Assembly (NCBI GenBank): GCA_965250245.1
Contig: OZ252296.1
Span: 3,224,001-3,288,000, forward strand
Reading direction: 5' to 3'
DNA: 64,000 nucleotides
Source: JABDIP01 sp965250245
GTDB lineage: Bacteria > Pseudomonadota > Alphaproteobacteria > DSM-16000 > Inquilinaceae
The position numbers and the translations under genes are program-made. Shown here in pieces: positions 8,354 to 19,000 of this stretch (the first letter of the stretch is position 1; every line of letters begins with the position of its first letter). The notes under the pieces were generated by a model. The model saw nothing but the letters and a program-made list of their open reading frames with translations, made no database searches and was not told the origin of the DNA.

Positions 8354-8842
8354 TTATCCCAGGATGTCGTCCTCACCGGGCGTCGCGTCATCGGATACCA
8401 CCGGAGGTTCGTCCGTCGCCTCGATCGGCGCGGCGGCCTCCTCTTCCGGCACATCGGCTTCCGGCATATCGGCGACATCCGGCTGCGGCATTGCGCCGAC
8501 ATCCGGCTGCGGCATGACGTCGCCGCCAAGCTGGGGCCCGGCATCGCCGCTGCCCGGCATCCATTCCTCTTCGCCGGCCATCAGCTCGATGATGTCCTCT
8601 TCCGGCTCCTCCGGCTCATGGACCTTCTGATAGTCCTTGACCAGGGCGTCGGAGAGCTCCTCCAGCGAAATGGTCTCCTCGGCGATCTCGCGCAGCGCCA
8701 CGACCGGGTTCTTGTCGTTGTCGCGATCGACGGTGAGCGGCGCGCCGGCGGAAACGTCGCGGGCCCGGCGGGCGGCATTCATGACCAGCTCGAACCGGTT
8801 GGGAATCTTGGTGACGCAGTCTTCAACGGTAACGCGGGCCAT
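8354..8842 (-). CDS. rpoZ: RNA polymerase omega subunit with long acidic tail
   Basis: 162 residues from ATG 8842 (MARVTVEDCVTKIPNRFELV). Residues 1-70 are the conserved omega fold (NPVVALREIAEETISLEEL). Residues 85-162 form a long Asp/Glu/Pro-rich tail with a degenerate repeat PQPDVGAM-PQPDVADM-PEADVPEE; such tails vary between alphaproteobacteria. Omega aids RNA polymerase assembly and ppGpp binding, which fits its place next to rsh. The 164-bp gap to rsh (8190-8353) shows no gene. Upstream 8843-9227 is a divergent control region shared with the NYN gene. Confidence 0.94.
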   Translation of the reverse strand: MARVTVEDCVTKIPNRFELVMNAARRARDVSAGAPLTVDRDNDKNPVVALREIAEETISLEELSDALVKDYQKVHEPEEPEEDIIELMAGEEEWMPGSGDAGPQLGGDVMPQPDVGAMPQPDVADMPEADVPEEEAAAPIEATDEPPVVSDDATPGEDDILG

Positions 8843-9227
8843 GCCGTTCCTTCTCCAAACACCCTTTGAGACAATATATGTGCGCGCCGGTGGGCAGGCA
8901 ACAAAAGCACACAAAGCCGCTTCCGAACCCGACAGGGCCCGAAACCGGCGGTCCGCGCCCGCCGGTGGCGTTCCCGGCGGCGCGGCCGGGTTGTAGCGGA
9001 ATTCGGGCTCCGGGTGCAAGCACCACATGCCAGGCCCATATAGCCTCGGGGTGGTGTCGCATCGATGCTCCGCAATCATAGATACCGGTAACGTCTCCGT
9101 GAGAATTTACTAAAATGCGAGGAACAATTCTGACTATCCATAAGAAACGATTGACCTTCGGGGTCGAAGCGTCTACGCCGTTACTCAGCCGTAATTCAAG
9201 AATTCGACTTATAGCAAAGGCGTAGAT
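8843..9227. other. divergent intergenic region between rpoZ and the NYN gene
   Basis: 385 bp without a credible gene. The half next to rpoZ is GC-rich; the half next to the NYN gene (about 9085-9227) is clearly AT-richer and is the likely place for the rightward promoter. A TTGACC occurs at 9151 and a TTATAG-like hexamer near 9210, but they are not at a standard spacing from each other, so no promoter is called. Confidence 0.45.
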
Positions 9228-9872
9228 ATGATTTTCTACAAAGAAGAGAGATTGGCGCTCTTCATAGATGGGGCCAATCTTTACTCTGCGGCCCGTTCCC
9301 TTGGTTTCGACATCGACTATAAGCGCCTGTTGGAGTTGTTCGCGAAAAAGGGGCGCCTGATTCGCGCGTTCTACTATACGATGCTTGTCGAAGACCAAGA
9401 GTATTCGCCGATCCGTCCTCTGATCGACTGGCTGGACTACAACGGCTATACGATGGTCACCAAGCCGATCAAGGAGTTCACCGACTCCCAGGGACGTCGC
9501 AAGTCCAAGGGCAGCGTCGATATCGACCTGTCCGTCGACGCGCTGGAGATGACCGACAAGGTCGACCACATCCTGCTGTTCTCCGGCGACGGCGATTTTC
9601 GCCGCCTGGTCGAAGCGATCCAACGCAAGGGCGTGCGGGTGACGGTGGTCAGCACGGTGAAGGCGCACCCGCCCATGGTGGCGGACGACCTGCGGCGCAC
9701 CGCCGACAACTTCATCGAGCTGCAGGATCTGGCGCCGCACATCCAGCGCACCGCCCCGGCGCATCAGCGCCCGACGGAGTATGCCGAAGCGGCCGACCAG
9801 GACGTCGACGACGAGGCGCTGGACGACGAGCTGGACGGCGAGACGGAAGCCGCCTACTACCGCACCGCCTGA
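9228..9872 (+). CDS. NYN domain (LabA/DUF88) protein
   Basis: 214 residues. The N-terminal 165 residues are an NYN PIN-like nuclease fold: ALFIDGANLYSAA (D14, N17), a middle acidic KGSVDIDLSVDALE and LLFSGDGDFRRLVE, which together give the expected acidic metal site. Members of this family are candidate metal-dependent ribonucleases. A conserved alphaproteobacterial version commonly sits near rpoZ/rsh. The last 50 residues are acidic and low in complexity (ADQDVDDEALDDELDGE). Activity and target cannot be told from sequence. Confidence 0.88.
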   Translation: MIFYKEERLALFIDGANLYSAARSLGFDIDYKRLLELFAKKGRLIRAFYYTMLVEDQEYSPIRPLIDWLDYNGYTMVTKPIKEFTDSQGRRKSKGSVDIDLSVDALEMTDKVDHILLFSGDGDFRRLVEAIQRKGVRVTVVSTVKAHPPMVADDLRRTADNFIELQDLAPHIQRTAPAHQRPTEYAEAADQDVDDEALDDELDGETEAAYYRTA

Positions 9873-9992
9873 CCCGCGGGCATCGCCGCTGCCGCGCGAA
9901 GGCCCTTCGCGCCACGGCGGATTTGTGTACAACACGCAGGCCGGATGGCGGCGGATGCCGCTGCCCGGTTCCTTTTGTGCACGGGACGGGAC

Positions 9993-10709
9993 ATGGCGAT
10001 GCAGGGTGAGCGGGCCGACGGGCAACTGTCGCTGTTGGAGACGGGTGCGGTAACGCCGCCGGCCGAACCGGCGCAGCCCGGACGCGACTGCCCGCTCTGC
10101 CCGCGCCTGGCCGAGTTCCGCGGCGAGAACCGGGACAAGTTCCCGGATTTCCACAACGCCCCGGTCGACTCCTTCGGGCCTGTTGGCGCCCCGGTGCTGG
10201 TGGTCGGCCTGGCGCCCGGCCTGCGCGGCGCCAACCGCACCGCCCGCCCCTTCACCGGCGACTATGCCGGCGACCTGCTCTACGCGACCCTGACCAAGTT
10301 CGGCCTCGCGACGGGCGACTACGACTGCCGCCCCGATGACGGCCTGACTCTCACCGGATGCCGCATCACCAACGCGGTGCGCTGCGTGCCGCCGGAGAAC
10401 AAGCCGATCGGCCAGGAAATCAAGGCCTGCCGCCCCTTCCTGGCCGGCGAGCTGGCCGCCATGCCGAACCTGGAGATCGTCGTCGCGCTGGGCGGCGTCG
10501 CCCACCGCGCGGTCCTGGCGGCGCTGGGCCTGAAGCAATCCGCCCTGCCCTTCGCCCACGGCGCCGTGCACGCCCTGACCCCCGGCTCGGCAGGCCCCCG
10601 CCACCTCGCCGACAGCTACCACTGCTCTCGCTACAACACGAACACCGGCAAGCTGACCACCGAGATGTTCGAGGCGGTGTTCGCGGAGGTGGCGCGGCGG
10701 ATCGGCTGA
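9993..10709 (+). CDS. uracil-DNA glycosylase family 5 (UdgB type)
   Basis: About 238 residues from ATG 9993 (GGGACGGGAC upstream); an earlier in-frame ATG at 9945 exists. The protein has CPLCPRL, then VVGLAPGLRGANRTARPFTGD (motif A region), NAVRCVPPENKPIGQEIKAC and a C-terminal SYHCSRYNTNTGKLTTEM. The Cys in CxxC, VRC and KAC positions fit the four ligands of the family's iron-sulfur cluster. Family 5 enzymes remove uracil and other deaminated bases from DNA. In motif A the usual acidic/polar water-activating residue is replaced by Ala as in other UdgB proteins. It ends 6 bp from the converging LysR gene. Confidence 0.9.
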   Translation: MAMQGERADGQLSLLETGAVTPPAEPAQPGRDCPLCPRLAEFRGENRDKFPDFHNAPVDSFGPVGAPVLVVGLAPGLRGANRTARPFTGDYAGDLLYATLTKFGLATGDYDCRPDDGLTLTGCRITNAVRCVPPENKPIGQEIKACRPFLAGELAAMPNLEIVVALGGVAHRAVLAALGLKQSALPFAHGAVHALTPGSAGPRHLADSYHCSRYNTNTGKLTTEMFEAVFAEVARRIG

Positions 10710-10715
10710 GCGCCG

Positions 10716-11636
10716 CTACTCTGTCTTCGGCGGATTGGACGCGATGGGACGCCAGGTCCGGGCGACGGTCTCATACATACTCACCAGTTCCGCGGCGGCC
10801 CCGTCGAGCGGCCGGTCGGCCGGATGGACCAGGACGAGGTCGACCTCGACCGGCGGCTGGAACGGAACCGCGCGGATGCCCGGCACCACGGCGTGATCAT
10901 GGACGACGGAGATCATGATCGAGACCCCGATCCCCTGCTTGACCAGGGTGCTGGCGGCGTCGATGGATCCGACTTCGAAATGCAGATGCGGCCGCGCCTG
11001 CGCGTCCTTGAAGGTCTGTTCCACCCGCATACGCGTCGGCGTCTTGTCGGTCCCCAGGATGCAGGTGATGCCATCAAGGTCGTGCGGCGTAATGACATCC
11101 CTGTCGCTCAGGGCATGTCCGGAAGGCACCAGGCACATCAATCCCAATGTCCTCAGCGGCCTGACCTGGACCGCGGGGTCGTCGACGGGCGACGTGCACA
11201 ATCCCAGATCGTGCAGCTTCTCCCCGACCTCCGCGACGATCTGGGACCGCGACCGCAGTTCCAGCGACAGGGTGATCTCCGGGTGCTGGCAGATGAATTG
11301 GGCGATCACGCCGCTGACCGCGCCCATGGCGAAGCCGGGCAGCGCTGCCAGCCTGAGATGCCCACCCTTTCGGGACCGAATGCCCTGGGCGGCCTCGGCA
11401 ATGCGGTCCAGGCCGACGAAGCAGCGTTCGACCTCGCCGGACAATTCCACGGCTTCCTGGCGCGGTGTCAGCCGCCCCCGGCGCCGATCGAACAGTCGTA
11501 GTCCAATTCCGGCTTCAAGATCGGATAACAGGCGGCTCACTGCGGGCTGCGAAATTCGCATGCGCTCCGCGGCCCGGACGACGGTGCCGGCATCCATCAC
11601 CGCCTTGAAGGCCTCCAACTGTCGAAACGTGAGCAT
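10716..11636 (-). CDS. LysR-family transcriptional regulator
   Basis: 306 residues. The N-terminal winged helix (MLTFRQLEAFKAVMDAGTVVRAAERMRISQPAVSRLLSDLE) is canonical; the C-terminal two-thirds is the periplasmic-binding-like effector domain. It is a clear paralogue of the gene at 11775, sharing most of the helix-turn-helix and the phrases LTPR.EAxEL and CxLVPSGHALSDR. They are tandem with a 138-bp gap. No divergently oriented metabolic gene sits next to either, so their targets cannot be inferred. Confidence 0.92.
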   Translation of the reverse strand: MLTFRQLEAFKAVMDAGTVVRAAERMRISQPAVSRLLSDLEAGIGLRLFDRRRGRLTPRQEAVELSGEVERCFVGLDRIAEAAQGIRSRKGGHLRLAALPGFAMGAVSGVIAQFICQHPEITLSLELRSRSQIVAEVGEKLHDLGLCTSPVDDPAVQVRPLRTLGLMCLVPSGHALSDRDVITPHDLDGITCILGTDKTPTRMRVEQTFKDAQARPHLHFEVGSIDAASTLVKQGIGVSIMISVVHDHAVVPGIRAVPFQPPVEVDLVLVHPADRPLDGAAAELVSMYETVARTWRPIASNPPKTE

Positions 11637-11774
11637 CTGGTCACCGATCGAAACGCGTTGGCGGCATCCGGCCGCCCGCCGGATGCAGAAATGCGGCAGC
11701 GGATGGTTCGGAATGTGGAGAACATATAGGCAAGGGATGGAACGGACCGTAAGGATGAGGCGCAGCTATGGGAG

Positions 11775-12677
11775 TCAATCCGAATTCGCGGGCCATGCGT
11801 TGGCGGCCTTGGCGAATGCGTCGATAAATTCGGCCGCAATCCCATCCGGTGGTCGGTTGACCGGGTAGAGGACGGCAAGCGTCGCGGACACCTTCGGCCG
11901 AAAGCGGATGACGTGCAATTCTTCGCCGTAAGCGTAGTCGAAGCTCAGGCGCGCGCCGACAAAGATGCCGACACCCTGGGCCACAAGTGCCGAGGCGGCG
12001 TGAACGGTCGTCACTTCGACGCGAACGTCCGGCCGTGCACCGGCATCACTGAATACGTGCATGAGTCGTTGGCGCAGCGGTGTCCGATCGATCCCGAATA
12101 TGCATCTCACGCCATCCAGATCCCGTGGCCCGATGCTTTCGCGATCGCTGAGCGCGTGACCCGCCGGCACGAGACACATGCACTCCGTTTCGACAAGCGG
12201 CCGAACCCCGACATCCGGCCCTTCGATCGGCATGCTCGCCAGGCCGATATCATGCATGCCGGCCGCAAGGCCTTCCAAGATCTGCGGACGAGTTCTGGAT
12301 TCCAGGGAGATGTAGACCTCCGGGTGCCGGTCCAGGAACTCTCGCACGACACCGGTGATAGGGCCGGAGGTGAACGCCGGTAGCGCGACGAGCCTGAGAT
12401 TGGTGGACTTGCGGCGACCGATTCGCTCGGCCGCCCCAACGATCCGCTCCAGGCCGATCAAGGACCGGTCGACCTCGGCATAGAGTTCCCAAGCCTCGCC
12501 ACGGGGGGTCAGCCGTCCTTTGCGCCGTTCGAACAATCCATAGCCCACGGCCGTTTCCAAGTCGGACAACAGCCGGCTCACTGCAGGCTGCGACAGCCGC
12601 ATGATCTCAGCCGCCTTTACGACCGATCCGGCCTCTATCACGGATTTGAGCGCCTCCAACTGTCGAAACGTCAGCAT
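11775..12677 (-). CDS. LysR-family transcriptional regulator, paralogue
   Basis: 300 residues, same family as the previous gene: MLTFRQLEALKSVIEAGSVVKAAEIMRLSQPAVSRLLSDLE. The DNA flanking both start codons is also alike (TGGTCACCGATCG[AG]AACGCGTTGG just upstream of each ATG), showing that a recent duplication included the upstream region. The effector domain is more diverged than the DNA-binding domain. The 340-bp gap to 13018 separates it from the RHS toxin, which is transcribed away from it; whether it regulates that gene is open. Confidence 0.9.
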   Translation of the reverse strand: MLTFRQLEALKSVIEAGSVVKAAEIMRLSQPAVSRLLSDLETAVGYGLFERRKGRLTPRGEAWELYAEVDRSLIGLERIVGAAERIGRRKSTNLRLVALPAFTSGPITGVVREFLDRHPEVYISLESRTRPQILEGLAAGMHDIGLASMPIEGPDVGVRPLVETECMCLVPAGHALSDRESIGPRDLDGVRCIFGIDRTPLRQRLMHVFSDAGARPDVRVEVTTVHAASALVAQGVGIFVGARLSFDYAYGEELHVIRFRPKVSATLAVLYPVNRPPDGIAAEFIDAFAKAANAWPANSD

Positions 12678-13017
12678 CTGGTCACCGATCGGAACGCGTT
12701 GGGGCCCTCTTATGCCGTCCGTTTATAACAACAGCACATACCGAACACACAATTATTCATTTGACCCGAGAGGAATTTCGACCGAGCGTTGTTCGCGTGA
12801 AGATTGAGTGACGCGTGCCATTCGAGACGCGTTCTGGCCATCGTTCCCAAACCGGGGGTGCGGACGATGAATCGGTCTTTCCCACTGTTTCCAACGTAAA
12901 TTTTCCGTGCCCGGTGGCCGCTGCACCAGGCTGACCGCGTGATCCGGCTGGATCGCGCCTCCAACCACTGATTGCATCGCGACCCGGCGCACCTGCGCGT
13001 CCGGGACTGGAGGAACT
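12678..13017. promoter_or_regulatory. divergent region between LysR gene and RHS toxin gene
   Basis: 340 bp with no convincing gene. The part next to the LysR start is AT-rich (about 12715-12790) and includes a TTGACC at about 12761. The part next to the toxin start carries a good ribosome binding site (GGAGG before ATG 13018). Promoters for both directions are expected here; none is strong enough to call precisely. Confidence 0.4.
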
Positions 13018-16000
13018 ATGCGCCTGTCCAGCGGTACGAGCCTGATTGCAGCGGTTGGCTTAGTGGTCGGCATGGGGTGGGCGATCCAGCCGGGTGCGGC
13101 GCAGGAGGGCGACGCGGCCCCGGTCCAGGTGGCCGAGGCGGCTCCGGTCATCGAGCCGGAGATGGCGGAGACCGAGGGACCGGACGCAATCTCATTGGCG
13201 CCCTGGGCCGAGGAGGCCGAGGCCGACACCGTGGAGTTGGCGAAGTCCCGGGACGGCCAGGATCCGTCGGCGGACCAACTCCAGGCCATCCAGCCCCTGG
13301 CCGCCACGAACTCGGCCACCTCCTCGGGCGGGTCGGCGAGCGCGCCGGGTCTGGGCGACAGCGCGCCGAGCGAGCGGGTGGACCCGTTCGTGGGCAGCTT
13401 CTCCACCGCGGTGCCGATCCAGGTGCCGGGCTTCCACGGCATCGCGCCGAGCCTGGCGCTCACCTACAACTCGTCGCGCGGCAACGGCCTCGCCGGCGTG
13501 GGCTGGTCGCTGTCCGGCCTGTCGGCGATCGAGCGGGCCTCGCCGGGCAAGGGCACGCCGGCCTATGACGGCTCCGACATCTTCCTGCTCGACGGCCAGG
13601 AGCTGGTGCCGTGCGTGACCGGCACGATCAGCCCGAGCTGCGACACCGGCGGCACCCATGCGACCGAGGTCGAGAGCTATCTGCGCATCAAGCAGGACAC
13701 GACCGCCAACACCTGGGAGGTCACCGGCCGGGACGGCACCCTGACCACCTATACGGCGGTCATGGGCCCGAACACCACGGCGCCGGCCAACACCTATCGC
13801 TGGGCCATCGCCAGCGTGGTCGACACCCACGACAACACCGTGACCTACGCCTGGTGGTGCGACGGGACACCAGTGGTCCAATGCTACGCGGACACCATCA
13901 CCTACAACTCCAGCACCGTCGAATTCCACTGGGAGGGACGGCCGGACCCGATGAGCTTCGCCATGGGCACGGGCACCCTTGGCAATACCGTGCTCCGTCT
14001 GAAGAGCATCGACGTGCGGACCGGCGTCCACCAGGTGCGCGCCTATGCGCTGACCTATCCAGCGGACAGCGCCGCCACCGGCCGCTCGCTGCTGGGCGAT
14101 GTTCAGATGTTCGGTACCGACGCCACGCTAGATGCCTCGGGCACGGTGACCGCCGGCACCAGCCTGCCGAAGACCGTGTTCGACTATGCCAGCCAGGCGG
14201 CCGGATTCGCCGCCGGCGCGGTCTGGAGCACCGACCACGCGGGAACGACCTATGAAGGCGGTCAGGTGACCTATGCCGACGTCACCGGCGACGCCCGCGC
14301 CGACATGATCTTCCATAAATCAGACAACACGATCTGGGTCTCGGTCGCGACGACATCCGGCTTTTCGGCAAGCAGCCAATGGGCGGCGCCGGGGGGATCG
14401 CATCAGTCGGACCAGGCCTCATTCGCCGATGTCGACGGCGACGGCAAGGTGGATCTGGTCTTCCGCAAGACGAACAACGAGATCGGGATCTTCAAATCGA
14501 CGGGCAGTGGCTTCACCGCGGCGACAAGCTGGCTCGCGATGGGCGGCGACTATCTGCCAAGCCAGGCACTGTTCAGTGACGTCAATGGTGACGGTAGGAG
14601 CGATCTGGTCTTCCGAACCGTCACGTCGTCCTGCTCGAATTTCACCAACACGCTCGGCGGTTGTTACAATCGCGTTTGCGTGCCGGCCTTCTGCCCTGCC
14701 GGGTCGCAGATGATTGAAAATCTCGGGTGCAGCTATATCACCTGCAACAAGGACGATGGCGGGATCGTTTCGCGAGCGATCTGCCAGACCTGCCAGCATT
14801 TTCAGGGCGTCAAGGTTGGCCTCTCCGACGGTACCGGATTCGGAACACCAAGCACTTGGGTTAGCGATTTTCCCGGCGATGACGGTGACTATCAGCCGGA
14901 TCAGGTGAAGCTGGCCGACCTTAACGGCGACGGTCAGACAGATCTGGTCTTCCGGGATGGGAGCAACGCGCTTCAGGTCTCGCTGTCGACCGGAACCGGA
15001 TTCACGACACCGGCGCAATGGGTCAGTCTGGGCGGAAGCTACTATTCCGGACAGCTTCAGCTCGGCGATGCCAACGGCGACGGAAAGACCGATGTGTTCT
15101 TCCGCGAGGTATCGGGATCCTGCACGACGTTCTCATCCACACAGGAGATCTGCACCCATGATTGCCCAACGGCGAGTTGCCCGTCGGGCGCGACGATCCT
15201 GAGCTACTCCTGTGAGTTTATCGAGTGCAACAAGGATGACGGTGGGCGCAGGACGATTACCCAATGTGAGAGCTGCTCCCAGAACGGGCTGAATTTCAAG
15301 GTGCTGCTGTCCTTGGGCGACGCATTCACGTCGCCTGAGATTTGGCTGGTGGAGAACAGCGCCCACAGTTCCGGGCAGGCGAAATACGCCGACGTCAATG
15401 GCGATGGGCGGACGGATCTCATCTTCCAGTCATCGTCGAACGAGATGCGGGTGTCCTTGTCCGAAGGTGACGGCTTCGCGGCGCCTGCGGTTTGGGCCAC
15501 CCCGGGCGGCACCTATGACGACAGCCAGGCGCTGTATGCCGACGTCGATGGCGACGGGCGCACCGATCTGCTGTTCCGCGACACCAATCAGACGGTCACG
15601 GCCTATCTCGGCACGCCGGCCGGCGTGCCAACCGATGCGCTGACATCCGTCACAAACCCCCTCGGCGGCTCGACGACCATCGCCTACACCCCGTCCTCGG
15701 CCTGGACAAACCAGACCCTGCCGATGGTCCTGCAGACCGTCTCCGCCATCACCACCGATGACGGGCGCGGCAACACGGCGACCACGTCCTACGCCTATGA
15801 GGGCGGGCTGTGGGATGCGGAGGAGCGGCGGTTCCTCGGGTTCCGCAAGGCCACGACCACGCTGCCTTGCATCGCCGGGGAGGCGCAGTGCCCCTACACC
15901 GAGACGACCTTCCGGCAGGACCGGGCTTCGGCCGGGCGGGTGGAGCAGGCGGATCGGTTCGACGGCGCCGGCACGCTGCTGACCCGGGCGGTAGAGGAGT

Positions 16001-19000
16001 ACGACGTCAACGACACGATTACCCCCTACACCGCGCTCAACATCGCGTCCGAGAGCCACATCATCGTCGGGGCCGTCACCCGGCGCACCCGGGTGACCCG
16101 CGAGTTCGACGATTACGCCAATGTGGTCCTGGAGACCGCGCATGGCGACGCCGACGTGCTGGGCGACGAGATCACCGCCGCCACCGACTACAGCCCCGCC
16201 ACCGGCGACTACATCGTCAGCCTGCCGGCCCGTATCCGCAGCTTCGAGGGGGCCGACACCACCGGCACCCTGCTGATCGAAAGCCGCATCCTCTACGACA
16301 ACGCCACCGACTGGGCGACGCCGCCCCTGCGCGGCGATCCGACCGAGACCCAGGACTGGCTCGACACCGCGGCCGGCTTCATCGTGTCCAGCGCGGTGTA
16401 CGACGGGTCCGGCAATCTCAAGGTCTCCATCGACCCGTTGGGCCGTCGCACGGAGATCGATTACGAAACGGGTTTCAACCTCTACCCGATCGCCCAGCGC
16501 AACCCGCTCTTCTTTGCCCCCTCCAACGATTCCCGCCACCAGACCAGCACCCAATGGGACACGGTGTGCGGCGTGCCGACGGTCGTAACCGACCTGAACG
16601 GCAACGACACCACCACCCAGTACGACGCGCTTTGCCGCCCGATCCGCACCGACCTGCCCGATGGCGGCTTCACCATCACCAGCTACAACGGCATCGGCGA
16701 CCCGACGGCGCAGTACGTCGAAACCCAGACACCGCCAGCCGACGGCTCGGGCAACGTCTGGGCACGGGTGTACATGGACGGCTTCGGCCGGCCCTACCGC
16801 AGCATCGCCAAGGGCCCGGCGGTCGGCCAGGACATTACAGCCGACACCGCCTATGACGACCGCGGCAATGTCGCAAGCCAGACGGCGCCCTACTACACAG
16901 GCGACCCGGTCTACACCACCACCTTCGATTACGACGCCCTCGACCGCCCGGTCGCCGCCAACCATCCCGACGGCAACTGGACCGAGACGGACTACGGCGT
17001 TGCCGGCGTGTTCGTCAGCACCACGACGACGGACGAGCTCGGCCACCCGATCGCCCTGCATCTCGACGCCTTCGGCCGGGCGGTGCGCAAGGAGGAGCCG
17101 CTGGGCGCGGCCACCGTCAAGACCGACTACACCTATGACGCCCTCGGCCGGCTGACCGGCATCGCCGACGATGTGGAGAACACCTGGGCCTACACCCATG
17201 ACAGCCTGGGCCGCACGCTCATCATCGACGACCCGGATCTCGGGGTCTGGACCAAGACCTATGACAATGCCGGGCAGCTGCTCACCCAGACCGACGCGCT
17301 CGGCCAGGTGACCCGCTTCACCTATGACGCCCTCGGCCGCATGCTCACCAAGACGGCCCGCGACGGCACCGCCCAGGCGGAGCTCACCACCTACACCTAC
17401 GACGAGGCGGTCGCCGGTTTCCACAACATGGGCCTGATGACCCGGGCGGAGAACCCGTCCGGCATCTTGCGCTATCGCTATGACCCGCTCGGCCGCGAGA
17501 CCCAGCGCATCTACACAATCGACGGCAGCGACTACACGCTGGCCAGCGGCTTCGACATCGCCGGCCAGCTGATCTGGCAGGACTATCCGGACGGCGACTC
17601 CGTCGGCTCCGCCCTCGACCCGATCACCTACGACGCCACCGGCCGGCTTTACGCGGTTCCTGGACTCGTCACCCATACCGCCTATGACGCGGGCGGCAAC
17701 GCAGAGGCAGTGGCCTTCGCCAATGGTGTCGTCACCGGGTATGGCTATTCCGATCATCGCGGCTGGCTGGATAGCCTGGTCACTCTCTCCGGTGCAGCCA
17801 CGGTCCAGAACATGACCTACGGCAGAGATCCGGCGGGTCAGATCACGTCTGTTGCCAGCCCCCTTGCCGATGAGAGTTGGACCTACGGCTACGACGCCCT
17901 GCGCCGCCTGCTGTCGGCCACCAACATCGACAACGCGGCCCACAGCCGGACCTACACCTACGACACCGTCGGCAACATGCTGACAAATTCCGGCGTCACC
18001 GGCACCTACAGCTATCCCGCGGCGGGCAGCCCGCGGCCGCATGCCGTCACCTCGGTCGGCTCCTGGAACTACACTTACGACGCCAACGGCAACATGACGG
18101 CCGGCGCCGGCCGCACCTACACCTACAACGGCGACAACCTGCCGACCCAGATCGACACCCAGACCTACACCTACGGCCCGGACGGCGAGCGCTGGAAGAC
18201 CGTGGACAGCGCTCCCGGCGGCGGCACCACCCTCTACCTCGGCGGCAGCATCGAGATCGCCGCCGGCGTGACGACCAAATACCTGCCCGGCAGCGCCAAG
18301 CGCGTCGGCAGCCCCGGCGACCCGCTGGTCGAGACCTTCTGGCTGCACCACGACCACCAGGGCTCGATCCAGGCCATCACCGACACCGCCGGCAACCAGG
18401 TCCAGCGCTTCACCTACTACCCCTATGGCGACCGCATCGCGACGGCCACTGCGCATGAGGAAAGCAAGGGCTGGATCGGCGAGCGGCAGGACGCCACCGG
18501 GCTGTTCTACCTCCATGCGCGGTACTACGACCCGGTCATCGGGCGGTTCGTCAGCGCCGACCCGTCGGACCCGATGGCGCCGGGGGTGGGGCTGAATCGG
18601 TACGCCTACGCCGGGAACAGCCCAGTCATGCGCGTTGATCCTTGGGGACTGAAGTATATCGGGAATGATGAGGTTGAAAGTGACAGAAAGGGGGGTTGGA
18701 AGCAGACTGAACGTTCAAAATATGGAAGTGCAACTCCCAATGAATATGAGCGCAACAAAAGGCGCCCTAGCAACATTGCCAGAGAAATTGGGAGGGCCAA
18801 GGGGCGGCAGAATGCACCTGCAACGACAATTGCTCATTTCGGACCGGGGCTTCTTAACTGGTTCACGAGATTCTTTCCAAGAACAGTTGCTGCTGCACCA
18901 GCTGCCGCCGGAACTGCCGCTGCAGACGGCCCAATACCCTTGGGAGACGCAATTGCCGGCGCTCTGCTAGTTGGTACAATTATCGCCGATATCTCTTACT

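Noticed and set aside
15430..18516. A long open frame (over 1000 codons) on the minus strand antisense to the RHS gene
   Set aside because: It is the shadow of a GC-rich, repeat-rich gene; its product is Val/Gly/Ala/Arg-rich without domains, and the plus-strand frame has clear SpvB/RHS motifs.
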